DNA from: an actinobacterium SCGC AAA044-N04
Lineage (GTDB): Bacteria; Actinomycetota; Actinomycetes; Nanopelagicales; Nanopelagicaceae
Assembly (NCBI GenBank): GCA_000378885.1
Contig: KB900456.1
Span: 1 to 52,307 of the forward strand
Length of the DNA: 52,307 bases
Reading direction: 5' to 3'
The position numbers and the translations under genes were made by a program. The notes beneath the pieces were generated by a model. That model had not been told where the DNA came from and searched no databases. It saw only the letters and a list, made by a program, of their open reading frames with translations. Each line of letters starts with the position of its first letter. Position 1 is the stretch's first letter. This document shows, piece after piece, positions 27,656 to 36,776 of this stretch.

Positions 27656-30600
27656 GTGTCGGCACAGGATTTTGGTGCAAATGATTGGCTCGTCGATGAA
27701 ATGTACGAGCACTATCTGCAGGATCCTTCTTCCGTAGACCCTGCGTGGGTTGAGTATTTTAAAAACAATAAACCAGGTTCTCCTACGACAACTTCATCAA
27801 CTCCAGTTTCAAAAGGTGTTCCGCCAGTGCCTAAAGCTGCGCAAAAAGCTACGGCACCAGAGCCAGTTGCACCTGTTCCACATGTTCAGCCGATTGTGCG
27901 AGAAAGTTCTGCGCCACAACCAAAGCCGGCGGACCCTGTTATTAAACCTGCACCAGTCTTAAGCACACCAAGTGCGTCAACTCTTGAAGTCATCCGCGGA
28001 GTTTCTGCCCGCGTTGTTCAAAGCATGGAAGCTTCACTTTCAGTTCCAACTGCTACCTCAGTGCGTGCAGTTCCTGCAAAGTTAATGATTGATAATCGCA
28101 TTGTTATCAACAATCACATGAAACGTGCTCGTGGTGGAAAGGTTTCATTCACCCACATCATCGCTTATGCAATGATCAAAGCAGTACGTGCAATGCCAGA
28201 GATGAATGCATTCTTTGGGGAACTAGATGGCAAGCCTGCTATTGGAAAACCTGAACACATCAACCTTGGCGTTGCTATTGATTTAGCTAAACCTGATGGA
28301 TCACGTCAGCTCTTGGTACCTTCAGTTAAGGGTTGTGAATCTCTAGATTTTGCCCAGTTCCGTAGTGCATATGAAGAAGTTGTTAAAAAGGCACGCGATG
28401 GTTCTTTAACTGTTGAAGATTTTGCTGGCACAACAATGTCAATTACTAATCCAGGAACAATTGGAACAGTTCACTCTGTGCCACGTTTAGTTCAAGGACA
28501 AGGTTTGATTCTGGGCGTTGGAGCCTTGGATTATCCAGCTGAATTTGCAGGCTCGAGTGAAGAGACTTTGGCTCGTCTTGCGATAAGTAAGGTTGTTACT
28601 CTCACAAGTACATACGATCACCGCATTATTCAAGGCGCAACTTCAGGTGATTTCCTGCGCAGAATGCATGAATACATTCTGGGTGCTGAAGGTTTCTATG
28701 ATGAGATTTTTGCTGCCCTGCATATCCCATATGAGCCAATCCGATGGGCTGCCGATAAAGAGTTTATCCATGATGAAGAGATTGATAAGACAGCTCGCAT
28801 TCAGCAGTTAATCCAGGCATATCGCACCAATGGCCACTTAATGGCAGATTTTGATCCACTTGAATATGTCCAGCGCAATCATCCGGATTTAGATGTTCAA
28901 AACCATGGATTAACACTGTGGGATCTTGATCGCGAGTTTGCTACCGGTGGATTTGGCGGCCAGAAGTTCATGTTACTTCGTAAGATTCTTGGAATTTTGC
29001 GAGATTCATACTGTCGCACAGTAGGTGTTGAGTACATGTACATTGAAAACCCAGAAGAGCGCAAATGGATTCAAGAACGCGTTGAAGTAGGCGTTCAACA
29101 ATTCCCTCGTGAAGAGCAACTACGCATCCTGCACAAGCTCAACAGCGCTGAGGCTTTTGAAAATTTCTTGCAAACTAAGTTTGTTGGACAAAAGCGCTTC
29201 TCACTTGAAGGTGGAGAATCTGTTATTCCACTACTTGATGCAGTGATTTCATCTGCAGCAGAAATGAAGTTAGATGAAGTATGCATCGGTATGCCACACC
29301 GTGGGCGCCTGAATGTTTTGGCAAATATTGCTGGTAAATCTGCTGGACAAATTTTCCAAGAATTCCAAGGTCACTACGCAGAAAATCAAGTCCAAGGATC
29401 TGGCGACGTTAAGTACCACCTAGGTACTGAGGGGATATTTACTTCAAACTCTGGTGCAACAACAAAGATTTATTTAGCAGCAAACCCTTCACACTTAGAA
29501 GCTGTGAACCCGGTGCTTGAGGGAATTGTTCGCGCTAAGCAAGATCGTCTCAATATCAAGAATGCTTACTCAGTGCTGCCAATCTTGCTCCATGGTGATG
29601 CAGCATTTGCTGGCCAAGGAGTTAACGCAGAAGTACTTCAGATGTCTCAGTTAGCTGGCTATCGCACCGGCGGAACCATCCATATTGTTATTAATAACCA
29701 AGTTGGCTTCACAACATCACCAAGTTCAGCGCGATCTTCACGTTATTCAACTGATTTTGCCAAGATTATCCAGGCCCCTGTGTTCCACGTAAATGGTGAT
29801 GATCCAGAAGCTTGTGTGCGAATCGCTCGTTTGGCTTTCGAATACCGCCAAGCATTCAATAAGGATGTTGTCATAGACATGGTCTGCTACCGTCGTCGTG
29901 GTCACAATGAAGGCGATGAGCCAAGCTTTACTCAGCCATTGATGTACAAACTCATTGATGCAAAGCGTTCTACACGCCACCTCTACACCGAAGCACTTAT
30001 TGGTAGAGGCGATATCACAGTTGAAGAGGCAGAAGAAGTAGCACGTGACTATCAAACTCAATTGGAAGCTGTTTTTGCTGCAGTAAACAATTTAAGTGCT
30101 GAAACCAATCCAAACTTCAAGGCACCAGTTGCACCGGATTCAAACAAGATTGTTACTTCAATTTCAGAAGAGCTTGCGCGCGAAATTGCTGCCACACAAA
30201 TCGCAACTCCAGAGGGCTTTAGTATTCATCCAAAACTTTCACCACAGTTGGCTAAGCGCGTTGAATCTCTTAATGACGCATCTATTGATTGGTCAACTGG
30301 AGAAATGTTGGCATTTGGTTCACTTCTTAATGAAGGACGCCCAATTCGCCTTGCTGGTCAAGATGCGCGACGTGGAACCTTCTCCAACCGTCACGCAGTA
30401 ATCGTTGATAAAGAAAATGGTAATGAGTGGACTCCGCTACGCGCATTGATATCTGATGTGAATCAATTCTTTGTCGTTGACTCTTTGCTCAGTGAATATG
30501 CGGCCATGGGATTTGAATATGGGTATAGCGTTGAGCGCGAAGAAGCTCTAGTTTTATGGGAAGGCCAATTCGGAGATTTTGCTAACGGCGCACAAACAAT

Positions 30601-31312
30601 CATTGATGAATTCATCTCTTCTGCCCTACAAAAGTGGGGTGAGCGCTCATCGGTTGTTTTGCTTTTGCCGCATGGTTATGAAGGCCAAGGACCAGATCAC
30701 TCATCCGGACGTATTGAGCGCTACTTACAACTATGCGCTGAGCAAAACATGACCGTGGCTCAGCCATCATCACCTGCTTCTTACTTCCACTTGCTGCGAT
30801 GGCATGCAAAGAACCCTGCTCGTCGCCCAATGATTGTCTTCACACCTAAATCAATGTTGCGCTTAAAAGCTGCAGCTTCAGCTTTAAGTGATTTCACTTC
30901 AGGTTACTTCCAACCAGTAATTAGTGATGATTCAGTTAGCAACGCCTCTCGCGTGATCTTCTGTTCAGGCAAGGTCTATCACGACCTAGTTGCAGAGCGT
31001 GCAAAGCTAGGCGAAACTTCAACTGCAATTGTTCGGGTTGAGCTTTTGTATCCACTACCAATTGATGAAATGGTTGCAGTAGCAAGCAAGCATCCAAATG
31101 CTAATTTGTTGTGGGTTCAAGATGAACCTGCAAATCAAGGTCCTTGGTCACACATCGCACTTCGCACCTCAGAACAACATGGTGGTCATGGTTTTGGTTC
31201 TCGCATCTTGCGTCGTATTTCTCGCAGAGCAACAGCTTCACCTGCTACAGGAAATCATCACTTGCATGAAGATGAACAAAAAGCATTAATGCTCGAAGCA
31301 TTCACACGCTAA
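27656..31312 (+). CDS. kgd: Multifunctional 2-oxoglutarate metabolism enzyme (E2-E1 fusion)
   Basis: This is the actinobacterial fusion of 1218 residues. Residues 1-40 are the E1 N-terminal helix (DFGANDWLVDEMYEHYLQDP), and 41-110 a Pro/Ala linker. A lipoyl-less E2 succinyltransferase domain spans ~115-340, with catalytic TYDHRIIQGATSGDFL. The thiamine-diphosphate E1 domain covers ~360-1218 (MPHRGRLNVLANI, HGDAAFAGQGVNAEVL, INNQVGFTT). It converts 2-oxoglutarate to succinyl-CoA with a separate lipoyl E2/E3, or decarboxylates it. The start is GTG with AGAAGGAG upstream. Its stop overlaps the convergent sodX stop. Confidence 0.95.
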   Translation: MSAQDFGANDWLVDEMYEHYLQDPSSVDPAWVEYFKNNKPGSPTTTSSTPVSKGVPPVPKAAQKATAPEPVAPVPHVQPIVRESSAPQPKPADPVIKPAPVLSTPSASTLEVIRGVSARVVQSMEASLSVPTATSVRAVPAKLMIDNRIVINNHMKRARGGKVSFTHIIAYAMIKAVRAMPEMNAFFGELDGKPAIGKPEHINLGVAIDLAKPDGSRQLLVPSVKGCESLDFAQFRSAYEEVVKKARDGSLTVEDFAGTTMSITNPGTIGTVHSVPRLVQGQGLILGVGALDYPAEFAGSSEETLARLAISKVVTLTSTYDHRIIQGATSGDFLRRMHEYILGAEGFYDEIFAALHIPYEPIRWAADKEFIHDEEIDKTARIQQLIQAYRTNGHLMADFDPLEYVQRNHPDLDVQNHGLTLWDLDREFATGGFGGQKFMLLRKILGILRDSYCRTVGVEYMYIENPEERKWIQERVEVGVQQFPREEQLRILHKLNSAEAFENFLQTKFVGQKRFSLEGGESVIPLLDAVISSAAEMKLDEVCIGMPHRGRLNVLANIAGKSAGQIFQEFQGHYAENQVQGSGDVKYHLGTEGIFTSNSGATTKIYLAANPSHLEAVNPVLEGIVRAKQDRLNIKNAYSVLPILLHGDAAFAGQGVNAEVLQMSQLAGYRTGGTIHIVINNQVGFTTSPSSARSSRYSTDFAKIIQAPVFHVNGDDPEACVRIARLAFEYRQAFNKDVVIDMVCYRRRGHNEGDEPSFTQPLMYKLIDAKRSTRHLYTEALIGRGDITVEEAEEVARDYQTQLEAVFAAVNNLSAETNPNFKAPVAPDSNKIVTSISEELAREIAATQIATPEGFSIHPKLSPQLAKRVESLNDASIDWSTGEMLAFGSLLNEGRPIRLAGQDARRGTFSNRHAVIVDKENGNEWTPLRALISDVNQFFVVDSLLSEYAAMGFEYGYSVEREEALVLWEGQFGDFANGAQTIIDEFISSALQKWGERSSVVLLLPHGYEGQGPDHSSGRIERYLQLCAEQNMTVAQPSSPASYFHLLRWHAKNPARRPMIVFTPKSMLRLKAAASALSDFTSGYFQPVISDDSVSNASRVIFCSGKVYHDLVAERAKLGETSTAIVRVELLYPLPIDEMVAVASKHPNANLLWVQDEPANQGPWSHIALRTSEQHGGHGFGSRILRRISRRATASPATGNHHLHEDEQKALMLEAFTR

Positions 31313-31638
31313 GCGATTTTCTTGCCTCGCTTGTAACGAAAGAGAACCACACCAACAATTTCCTCTGGAGTTATCCAGCCCCAACTTCGCGAATCTGTGC
31401 TCTCGTTTGCATCGCCTTCGACCCAATATTTGCCACCGTGAAACTTCTGCACACGTTTAACTAAAAAGATTCCCGGCTTCTCTTCTCGTTCGACAACCAC
31501 GACCTTGCCGACAATGGAGTTTCCAACCGCGGTTAAAGCCGCGGCTCCATCTATCCAACTAACAAAGAGCCAATCCCCATCTCGGTATGCGGGAAGCATG
31601 GAGCCTCCAGATACCTTGACTGTGCCAAATTTGCTCAT
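31309..31638 (-). CDS. sodX: Nickel-type superoxide dismutase maturation protease
   Basis: This is a small S26 (signal peptidase I-like) protease, 109 residues. The Ser/Lys dyad is S13 in SGGSMLPAYRDGD and K61 in IFLVKRVQKF, with VEGDANESTDSRSWG as the third family block. It has no N-terminal membrane helix. It is divergent from sodN across 82 bases and is expected to remove the SodN propeptide in the cytoplasm. Its stop overlaps the kgd stop on the opposite strand. Confidence 0.9.
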   Translation of the reverse strand: MSKFGTVKVSGGSMLPAYRDGDWLFVSWIDGAAALTAVGNSIVGKVVVVEREEKPGIFLVKRVQKFHGGKYWVEGDANESTDSRSWGWITPEEIVGVVLFRYKRGKKIA

Positions 31639-31720
31639 GGGCGGTAGTCTCGCACTTGTAGTTCCTTCAGTCGATGCGAACTGCGTGCTAATGGCACGAA
31701 TATATAAAAGGGGAGAAAAA

Positions 31721-32110
31721 ATGTTTGCACCAAAGACAACTGTCTACGCACACTGCGATCTTCCATGTGGTGTTTACGATCCAGCCCAAGCAAAGATTGA
31801 GGCTCTTTCAGTAAAGGCATGCATGGAAAAATACGCAGCTAATCCTGATGCGGATTTCCGCTCACGCTCTGTTGCAATCAAAGAAGAGCGTTCACACCAA
31901 GTCAAAGAGCACCTATGGGTTCTATGGACTGACTATTTCAAGGCACCACACTTTGAGGCATACCCACAACTGCACTCACTATTTAATGATGCAACAAAGC
32001 TAGCAGGTGCCGCGGGCACAAAGGGAACTCAAGATGTTGCAGTTGCAGATAAGTTGATCGCAAAGATTGATGAAATCGCAGAGATTTTCTGGGCAACTAA
32101 AAAAGCTTAA
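31721..32110 (+). CDS. sodN: Nickel-containing superoxide dismutase
   Basis: SodN disproportionates superoxide. The ATG at 31721 follows AAGGGGAG and gives a 10-residue propeptide (MFAPKTTVYA) before the nickel hook HCDLPCGVY. After cleavage His1, Cys2 and Cys6 ligate nickel. The mature protein has 119 residues, near the usual 117, with SVLWSDY-like WVLWTDYFKAPHFE and a C-terminal IFWATKKA. A longer frame upstream exists but lacks the conserved propeptide start. Its stop overlaps the convergent thioesterase-like gene. Ni-SOD is common in planktonic Actinobacteria. Confidence 0.95.
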   Translation: MFAPKTTVYAHCDLPCGVYDPAQAKIEALSVKACMEKYAANPDADFRSRSVAIKEERSHQVKEHLWVLWTDYFKAPHFEAYPQLHSLFNDATKLAGAAGTKGTQDVAVADKLIAKIDEIAEIFWATKKA

Positions 32111-32511
32111 GAAATTAAAGATTGCGCGGCGGTGCGAGCGAGGAATGAAACTCGCTCCACCGCCGATCTTTTAATCATGGCAGCTGCAACTTGGCGCTCA
32201 CCTTCATAAACTTCACATTCAAAAGTTAACTCACGGTTTTCAATCTCGATACAACGCGAAACTGCGCGCAGTTCAGCTCCAATAGTTGATGGACTCAACG
32301 TAATCATTTCAAAACTAATGGGGATTGTTGTTTCTTCTGGCTCTAAATGCTCATCCATTGAAATAATTGCCGCATGCTCCATGAGTGAAATCAACTGTGA
32401 TTGAGAAACGATTGGTAAATCACCAATTCCCATTGCAACAGATGTGTCACCAGCCCGCACAGTCATGACCGTTAAACCAACGGCTCCGATGACTTCCTCA
32501 GCAGGTTTCAT
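32107..32511 (-). CDS. Thioesterase-like (hotdog-fold, FlK-type) protein
   Basis: The 134-residue protein resembles small hotdog thioesterases of the fluoroacetyl-CoA type. It has LISLMEHAAIISMDEHLEPEE (helix with conserved Glu/His), TTIPISFEMITLSPSTIGAEL and a terminal strand VYEGERQVAAAMIKRSAVER. The substrate is unknown and no fluorometabolism is implied. It follows rsrA by 25 bases on the same strand, so it may be part of the SigR operon. TAAGTT ends 7 bases before the ATG, which suggests an additional leaderless start. Confidence 0.65.
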   Translation of the reverse strand: MKPAEEVIGAVGLTVMTVRAGDTSVAMGIGDLPIVSQSQLISLMEHAAIISMDEHLEPEETTIPISFEMITLSPSTIGAELRAVSRCIEIENRELTFECEVYEGERQVAAAMIKRSAVERVSFLARTAAQSLIS

Positions 32512-32536
32512 GATTAATAACTTACCTGCTTAAGCC

Positions 32537-32941
32537 TTAAGTGGTGGGATTATCGCCTTCATTGATGTATCGAATTTCTTCGGTGTGTTCGATTGTAACT
32601 TCACGGTGTTCAACTTGGCCAAACTCATCAATCTCGATAGAAATCTCAGTCATGCTGAACTGTGTGACAACCTCAGTAAAGGCACCAGTCATTTGGCCAT
32701 GAATTTGGTTAAAGATTGCATTATGAAGATCTTGTGGCGCTTCTTCATTGCATGTGCGACGCAGAACTTCTTGCACCAATGAATGCATTTGACGCTCATG
32801 GGCAAGCTCAGCCTCACATGCGGGGCACTCGGCAACGTGAACTTCAATAACCTGCATTTGAGGCGCTTCAATGTTGCCTTCGATCAGTAGCACGAAGGAG
32901 TTGAGGACTTCACTGCATGGTGTTACAAATGAGAAACTCAT
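32537..32941 (-). CDS. rsrA: Zinc-containing redox-sensing anti-sigma factor RsrA
   Basis: RsrA holds SigR inactive until disulphide stress oxidises its zinc cysteines. The ligands C9, H35, C39 and C42 ([14 protein letters not shown]) have exactly the spacing of Streptomyces RsrA (C11, H37, C41, C44). The protein is longer than usual (134 against ~105) because of an acidic C-terminal tail rich in Glu/Ile from residue ~95. The start ATG overlaps the sigR stop (ATGA). Confidence 0.9.
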   Translation of the reverse strand: MSFSFVTPCSEVLNSFVLLIEGNIEAPQMQVIEVHVAECPACEAELAHERQMHSLVQEVLRRTCNEEAPQDLHNAIFNQIHGQMTGAFTEVVTQFSMTEISIEIDEFGQVEHREVTIEHTEEIRYINEGDNPTT

Positions 32942-33573
32942 GATTCTGCCCCCTCATCAGGGTCAGTTTTCTTAGCCGAAGGCTTGGCTTTGACGTTATA
33001 TCCAAGTTCTTTTGCATACTCTGTTAACCGCTCACGCAGCTGTTTTCTTCCCCGGTGAAGTCTGGACATCACTGTTCCAGCTGGCACACCGACGATTTCG
33101 GCAATTTCCTTATAGGAAAAGCCATCAACATCGGCGAGATAGACAGCAATGCGAAATTCTTCAGGGATTTCTTGAAGTGCGCGTTTAATATCGCTGTCAG
33201 GCAGATTTTCAAGGGCCTCTACTTCAGCCGATTTACCTTGATTACTAGTGTGTGATGCCGCATCAGCTAATTGCCAATCTTCGATTTCACCAGAAGATAG
33301 TTGAGGGCGGCGCTGATCTTTGCGATAGGTATTAATAAAGGTTGTTGTTAAAACACGATAAAGCCAGGCTTTTAAATTAGTTCCAGGTTCAAATTGGTGA
33401 AATGAAGCAAAAGCCTTGAGGTAAGTATCTTGAACTAAATCTTTTGCATCATCAGGATTTTTTGTATAACGCAGCGCTGCGGCATAGAGCTGGTTTGTGA
33501 ATGCAAGGGCATCTCGCTCAAAGCGGGCAGCACGCTCCGCTGAGCTCTCTTTAACTAAATCTGTCGATGTCAT
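32938..33573 (-). CDS. sigR: ECF sigma factor SigR/SigH (disulphide stress)
   Basis: This is an ECF sigma factor with 211 residues from the ATG at 33573. Region 2 is [34 protein letters not shown], quoted here in parts: the [15 protein letters not shown] helix and [18 protein letters not shown]. Region 4 has [20 protein letters not shown] and [21 protein letters not shown] charged C-terminal tail follows. The context, with RsrA immediately downstream, identifies the thiol-stress sigma factor. It lies 18 bases after an SRAP gene on the same strand. Confidence 0.93.
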   Translation of the reverse strand: MTSTDLVKESSAERAARFERDALAFTNQLYAAALRYTKNPDDAKDLVQDTYLKAFASFHQFEPGTNLKAWLYRVLTTTFINTYRKDQRRPQLSSGEIEDWQLADAASHTSNQGKSAEVEALENLPDSDIKRALQEIPEEFRIAVYLADVDGFSYKEIAEIVGVPAGTVMSRLHRGRKQLRERLTEYAKELGYNVKAKPSAKKTDPDEGAES

Positions 33574-33591
33574 TGCTAGCAAAGATTATCG

Positions 33592-34329
33592 CTAAAACAG
33601 GGTCTCTGGCTCACCCAATTCAATTGCCTCAATAAGGTGAGCCCCGTTGTTTGCAACTGAGTTAACCACGGCTGAAACGGGGTGAGCCTTGACTATTGAT
33701 TCGGGGGATTGGACCTGCATTAAGTTTCGCAATCCCTCGATCTCTTTATTCTCAGAATCAAGCCAGGCATCCCAGCGATTACGCGGCATGAAAACTGGCA
33801 TTCTGCTGTGAATGGTTGCAAGTTCACCTTGTGCTTCTTGCGTAATAATTGATGCGCTCTCAATTACTTCACCGTTGGGTGCGCGCCAGCTGCTCCAGAT
33901 GCCTGCGATAGAAAGCTGAGCACCATCGCGAGAGGAAATATAGAAAGCCTGCTTTGGTTTATATCTTCCTAACGCTGTGGCCCATTCGTAATATCCCTGG
34001 GCTGGAACTAAGCATCTACGTTGTTTGAAGGCATCTCGAAATGTTGGTTTTTCATGAACGCTTTCACTGCGCGCATTAATAGCTCGAGATTGTGAAGTCT
34101 TTGCTTCAGCAACATCACTTAGCCATGGTGCTATGAGCCCCCATGAAACTATCGCCAAATCTTTCTTAGCCGTACTCTCTTCTTTCTTGGGAGAGCGAAT
34201 AATATAAATGGGATTTGTCGGGGCGATGTTCCAATTCACTGGAATGGATTGGCCAGGGGAATTGCCCGTGACTTCAAAGTGCTCCATGAGTTCGCGCATA
34301 TCTGCACTTTGCGCATAACGACCACACAT
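33592..34329 (-). CDS. SRAP-domain abasic-site protein (HMCES/YedK family)
   Basis: SRAP proteins cross-link to abasic sites in single-stranded DNA. The start is set at the ATG giving MCGRYAQS, because the catalytic Cys must become residue 1 after methionine removal. A longer frame starting at 34404 would bury it. NIAPTNPIYIIR, RAINARSESVHEKPTF, RRCLVPAQGYYEW and IHSRMPVFMP (active-site His) complete the domain. It has 245 residues. TATCCT ends 6 bases before the ATG, implying leaderless expression. It probably heads the sigR-rsrA unit. Confidence 0.92.
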   Translation of the reverse strand: MCGRYAQSADMRELMEHFEVTGNSPGQSIPVNWNIAPTNPIYIIRSPKKEESTAKKDLAIVSWGLIAPWLSDVAEAKTSQSRAINARSESVHEKPTFRDAFKQRRCLVPAQGYYEWATALGRYKPKQAFYISSRDGAQLSIAGIWSSWRAPNGEVIESASIITQEAQGELATIHSRMPVFMPRNRWDAWLDSENKEIEGLRNLMQVQSPESIVKAHPVSAVVNSVANNGAHLIEAIELGEPETLF

Positions 34330-34335
34330 GTGCAA

Positions 34336-34341
34336 AGGATA
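34336..34341 (-). promoter_or_regulatory. -10 element of the SRAP gene (leaderless)
   Basis: On the minus strand TATCCT-TTGCAC-ATG places the hexamer exactly 6 bases before the start codon. The same arrangement TATCCT-N6-ATG precedes prfB. No ribosome-binding site is present. Confidence 0.45.
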
Positions 34342-34371
34342 TGCGTAAAACGAGAGTGATGTTAGCCGCGA

Positions 34372-34377
34372 TAGACT
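34372..34377 (+). promoter_or_regulatory. -10 element of aroA (leaderless)
   Basis: TAGACT-TAGCCG-ATG places a TANNNT hexamer 6 bases before the aroA start, with no Shine-Dalgarno. It faces the SRAP promoter within a 54-base divergent region. Confidence 0.45.
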
Positions 34378-34383
34378 TAGCCG

Positions 34384-35688
34384 ATGATGAATAACAACGC
34401 ACACTGGCCCGCGCTCTTTCGCGGCTCACAACCAGTCGAGGCTTTCGTTGTCATTCCCGGATCTAAATCTGTAACTAATCGTGCATTGATACTGGCAGCC
34501 CAAGCTGATTCCCCATCCATTCTTCGCCGCCCACTTGTTTCTCGCGATAGCGAACTGATGGTTGCGGGCTTGCGTGCACTGGGAGTTGGAATTGAAGAAC
34601 AAACAGTGAGTATCAATGGTGTTGAAGAACTTCAATGGACGGTTACACCAGGTCCACTTCGCGGCGGCGTGAAAATTGATGTTGGTAATGCTGGAACAGT
34701 GATGCGCTTTCTCCCACCACTTGCAGCTCTTGCAACAGGAGATGTTGCATTTGATGGCGACCCACGTTCTTATGAGCGCCCATTGGGTCCAGTGATTAAG
34801 GCTTTAGAAGAGTTGGGAGTTTCAGTTGAGCATGAAGGTAGATACAGCCTTCCGCTGAAGCTGCACGGAAATGGAAAAATTCCAGGAGGGGCATTAACAA
34901 TTGATGCAAGTGCTTCGAGCCAATTCTTATCAGCATTGTTATTAGTAGCACCAAGTTTTGAAGATGGCATTGTTGCAACACATGAAGGTGGTCAACTTCC
35001 ATCGATGCCGCACATTGAAATGACTGTTGATATGTTGCGCAGCTTTGGAGCACAGGTAGAAGTTAATACTGCCGCGCAATCTTGGAGTGTGAAGTCAGGA
35101 AAACTTTATGGTCAAGAGTTAGTTATTGAACCTGATCTTTCAAATGCTGCACCATTTTTATCTCTTGCAATGGTCTGTGGAGGAAGTGTCACTATTGCAG
35201 ATTGGCCCAAGACCACAACTCAGCCTGGAGATCAATTACGTTCAATCTTCACACAAATGGGTGCAAAAATTTCTATGGATGAGCGTGGATTAACGTTGAC
35301 CGGAACTGGCGTGATTCATGGAATTGATATTGATTTACATGATGTTGGCGAACTAACACCATCCATTGCAGCCATTGCAGCCCTTGCTGATTCACCATCA
35401 CATTTGCGCGGTATTGCTCACCTTCGCTTGCATGAGACTGACCGCCTCGCTGCACTCACACGTGAAATCAATGCTTTGGGCGGAGATGTAGTTGAGGAAG
35501 CAAGTGCCTTACATATAACTCCAGCACCACTACATGGCGGCGTATTCCATACCTATGATGATCACCGTCTTGCAACAGCTGGCGCAGTTATTGGTTTAGT
35601 AGTTCCAGAAATTGAAATAGAAAACATTGCAACTACTCGCAAAACTTTGCCTGATTTTCCAGGTCTTTGGAGTTCTCTTCTTGCTTAG
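34384..35688 (+). CDS. aroA: 3-phosphoshikimate 1-carboxyvinyltransferase (EPSP synthase)
   Basis: The enzyme makes EPSP in the shikimate pathway. The 434 residues carry PGSKSVTNRALILAA (substrate Lys), RPLVSRDSELMVAGLRALG, DVGNAGTVMRFLPPLAAL, SASSQFLSALLL, RLHETDRLAALTREI and DDHRLATAGAVIGLV. The segment GNAGTVMRF with Val is typical of actinobacterial enzymes. It is the first gene of an aroA-rsgA-hisN-copA run with gaps of 15, 50 and 6 bases. Confidence 0.95.
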   Translation: MMNNNAHWPALFRGSQPVEAFVVIPGSKSVTNRALILAAQADSPSILRRPLVSRDSELMVAGLRALGVGIEEQTVSINGVEELQWTVTPGPLRGGVKIDVGNAGTVMRFLPPLAALATGDVAFDGDPRSYERPLGPVIKALEELGVSVEHEGRYSLPLKLHGNGKIPGGALTIDASASSQFLSALLLVAPSFEDGIVATHEGGQLPSMPHIEMTVDMLRSFGAQVEVNTAAQSWSVKSGKLYGQELVIEPDLSNAAPFLSLAMVCGGSVTIADWPKTTTQPGDQLRSIFTQMGAKISMDERGLTLTGTGVIHGIDIDLHDVGELTPSIAAIAALADSPSHLRGIAHLRLHETDRLAALTREINALGGDVVEEASALHITPAPLHGGVFHTYDDHRLATAGAVIGLVVPEIEIENIATTRKTLPDFPGLWSSLLA

Positions 35689-35703
35689 CCAGAGAATCAA
35701 ACG

Positions 35704-36726
35704 ATGAGCCCGCGCGAATACGATGAATCAGATGCGCGCGTAAGACCTGCACGCAGCACGCGTCCACGAAGTAAAGATCGACCAAGTCATTCCACTGCCA
35801 TTTCAGCACTTGTCACAGCAGTTGATCGCGGAAGACAAACCTGTATCAGCGATGACGGTGTGATTATTACAGCAATGCGCGCAAGAGAGCTTGGACCTAA
35901 ATCTGTAGTGGTGGGTGATCGTGTTTCTATTGTTGGCGATGTCACTGGCGATGAAGGAAGTTTGGCTCGCATTGTTTCAGTCAATGAGCGTAGAAACTCA
36001 CTCAGCAGAACTGTTGATGATGCTGCGCAAGTTGAGCGCACAATTGTTGCAAACATAGATCAACTTGTAATTGTAGTTGCAGCGCTAAATCCTGAACCAC
36101 GCCGTGGTCTGATTGATCGCTTCCTTGTTTCAGCATTTACTGAAGGCATTACACCTAAATTAGTTGTTACTAAAACTGATTTGGGAGTAGTTCCAGAGTT
36201 CTTAGCTGAGTATGCAAAGTTAGACGTTGAAATCCTGCACACTGCAATTAAGAGTGATACACGTGAAAAAGATTTAGAAGCGCTGCATCAGATGCTTTCA
36301 GGCAAAATCTCTGTGCTCGTTGGTCATTCTGGTGTTGGTAAATCAACACTCATTAACGCTTTAGTTCCAGATGCTGATCGCTTAACTGGTGATGTGAATG
36401 AGGCGACAGGTCGCGGTCGACACACATCATCTAGTGCAGTTGCACTTGCGCTAGACACGCACGATGGATGGATTATTGATACACCAGGAATTAGAGCATT
36501 CGGACTCTCACATATTGATGTGAGTCGAATTGTTGATGCCTTCACCGATCTCTCACTTGTAGCTGCAACATGTTTGTCGAATTGCTCACACGCTGAAAGC
36601 TCTTGCAAACTTGATGCATGGGCTGCGCCTAACGGGGTTGTTGATCCCGAGAGAGCAGCCAGATTAAGCAGCCTTCGTTCATTGTTATCGGTCAAGGACC
36701 AAGCAGTATTTGTGCCAGAGGATTAG
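35704..36726 (+). CDS. rsgA: Small ribosomal subunit biogenesis GTPase RsgA
   Basis: RsgA is a circularly permuted GTPase that checks 30S maturation. An N-terminal OB-fold (about 35-110) is followed by the G motifs in permuted order: G4 VTKTDLG, G1 VGHSGVGKST, G3 DTPGIRAFG. The C-terminal zinc knuckle has CLSNCSHAESSC. The length of 340 fits the actinobacterial form, with a basic N-terminal extension (RPARSTRPRSKDR). It is in an operon with aroA. Confidence 0.94.
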   Translation: MSPREYDESDARVRPARSTRPRSKDRPSHSTAISALVTAVDRGRQTCISDDGVIITAMRARELGPKSVVVGDRVSIVGDVTGDEGSLARIVSVNERRNSLSRTVDDAAQVERTIVANIDQLVIVVAALNPEPRRGLIDRFLVSAFTEGITPKLVVTKTDLGVVPEFLAEYAKLDVEILHTAIKSDTREKDLEALHQMLSGKISVLVGHSGVGKSTLINALVPDADRLTGDVNEATGRGRHTSSSAVALALDTHDGWIIDTPGIRAFGLSHIDVSRIVDAFTDLSLVAATCLSNCSHAESSCKLDAWAAPNGVVDPERAARLSSLRSLLSVKDQAVFVPED

Positions 36727-36776
36727 TATTCAATCTGTAGATAAGGCGCATGAGTTGATTGAGGGAAGAATAGAAA

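Noticed and set aside
31505-31720. N-terminal extension of sodN upstream of 31721
   Set aside because: It overlaps sodX on the other strand and lacks the conserved propeptide start; a good ribosome-binding site precedes 31721.
34330-34404. N-terminal extension of the SRAP gene
   Set aside because: The catalytic Cys must follow the initiator Met, which requires the start at 34329.
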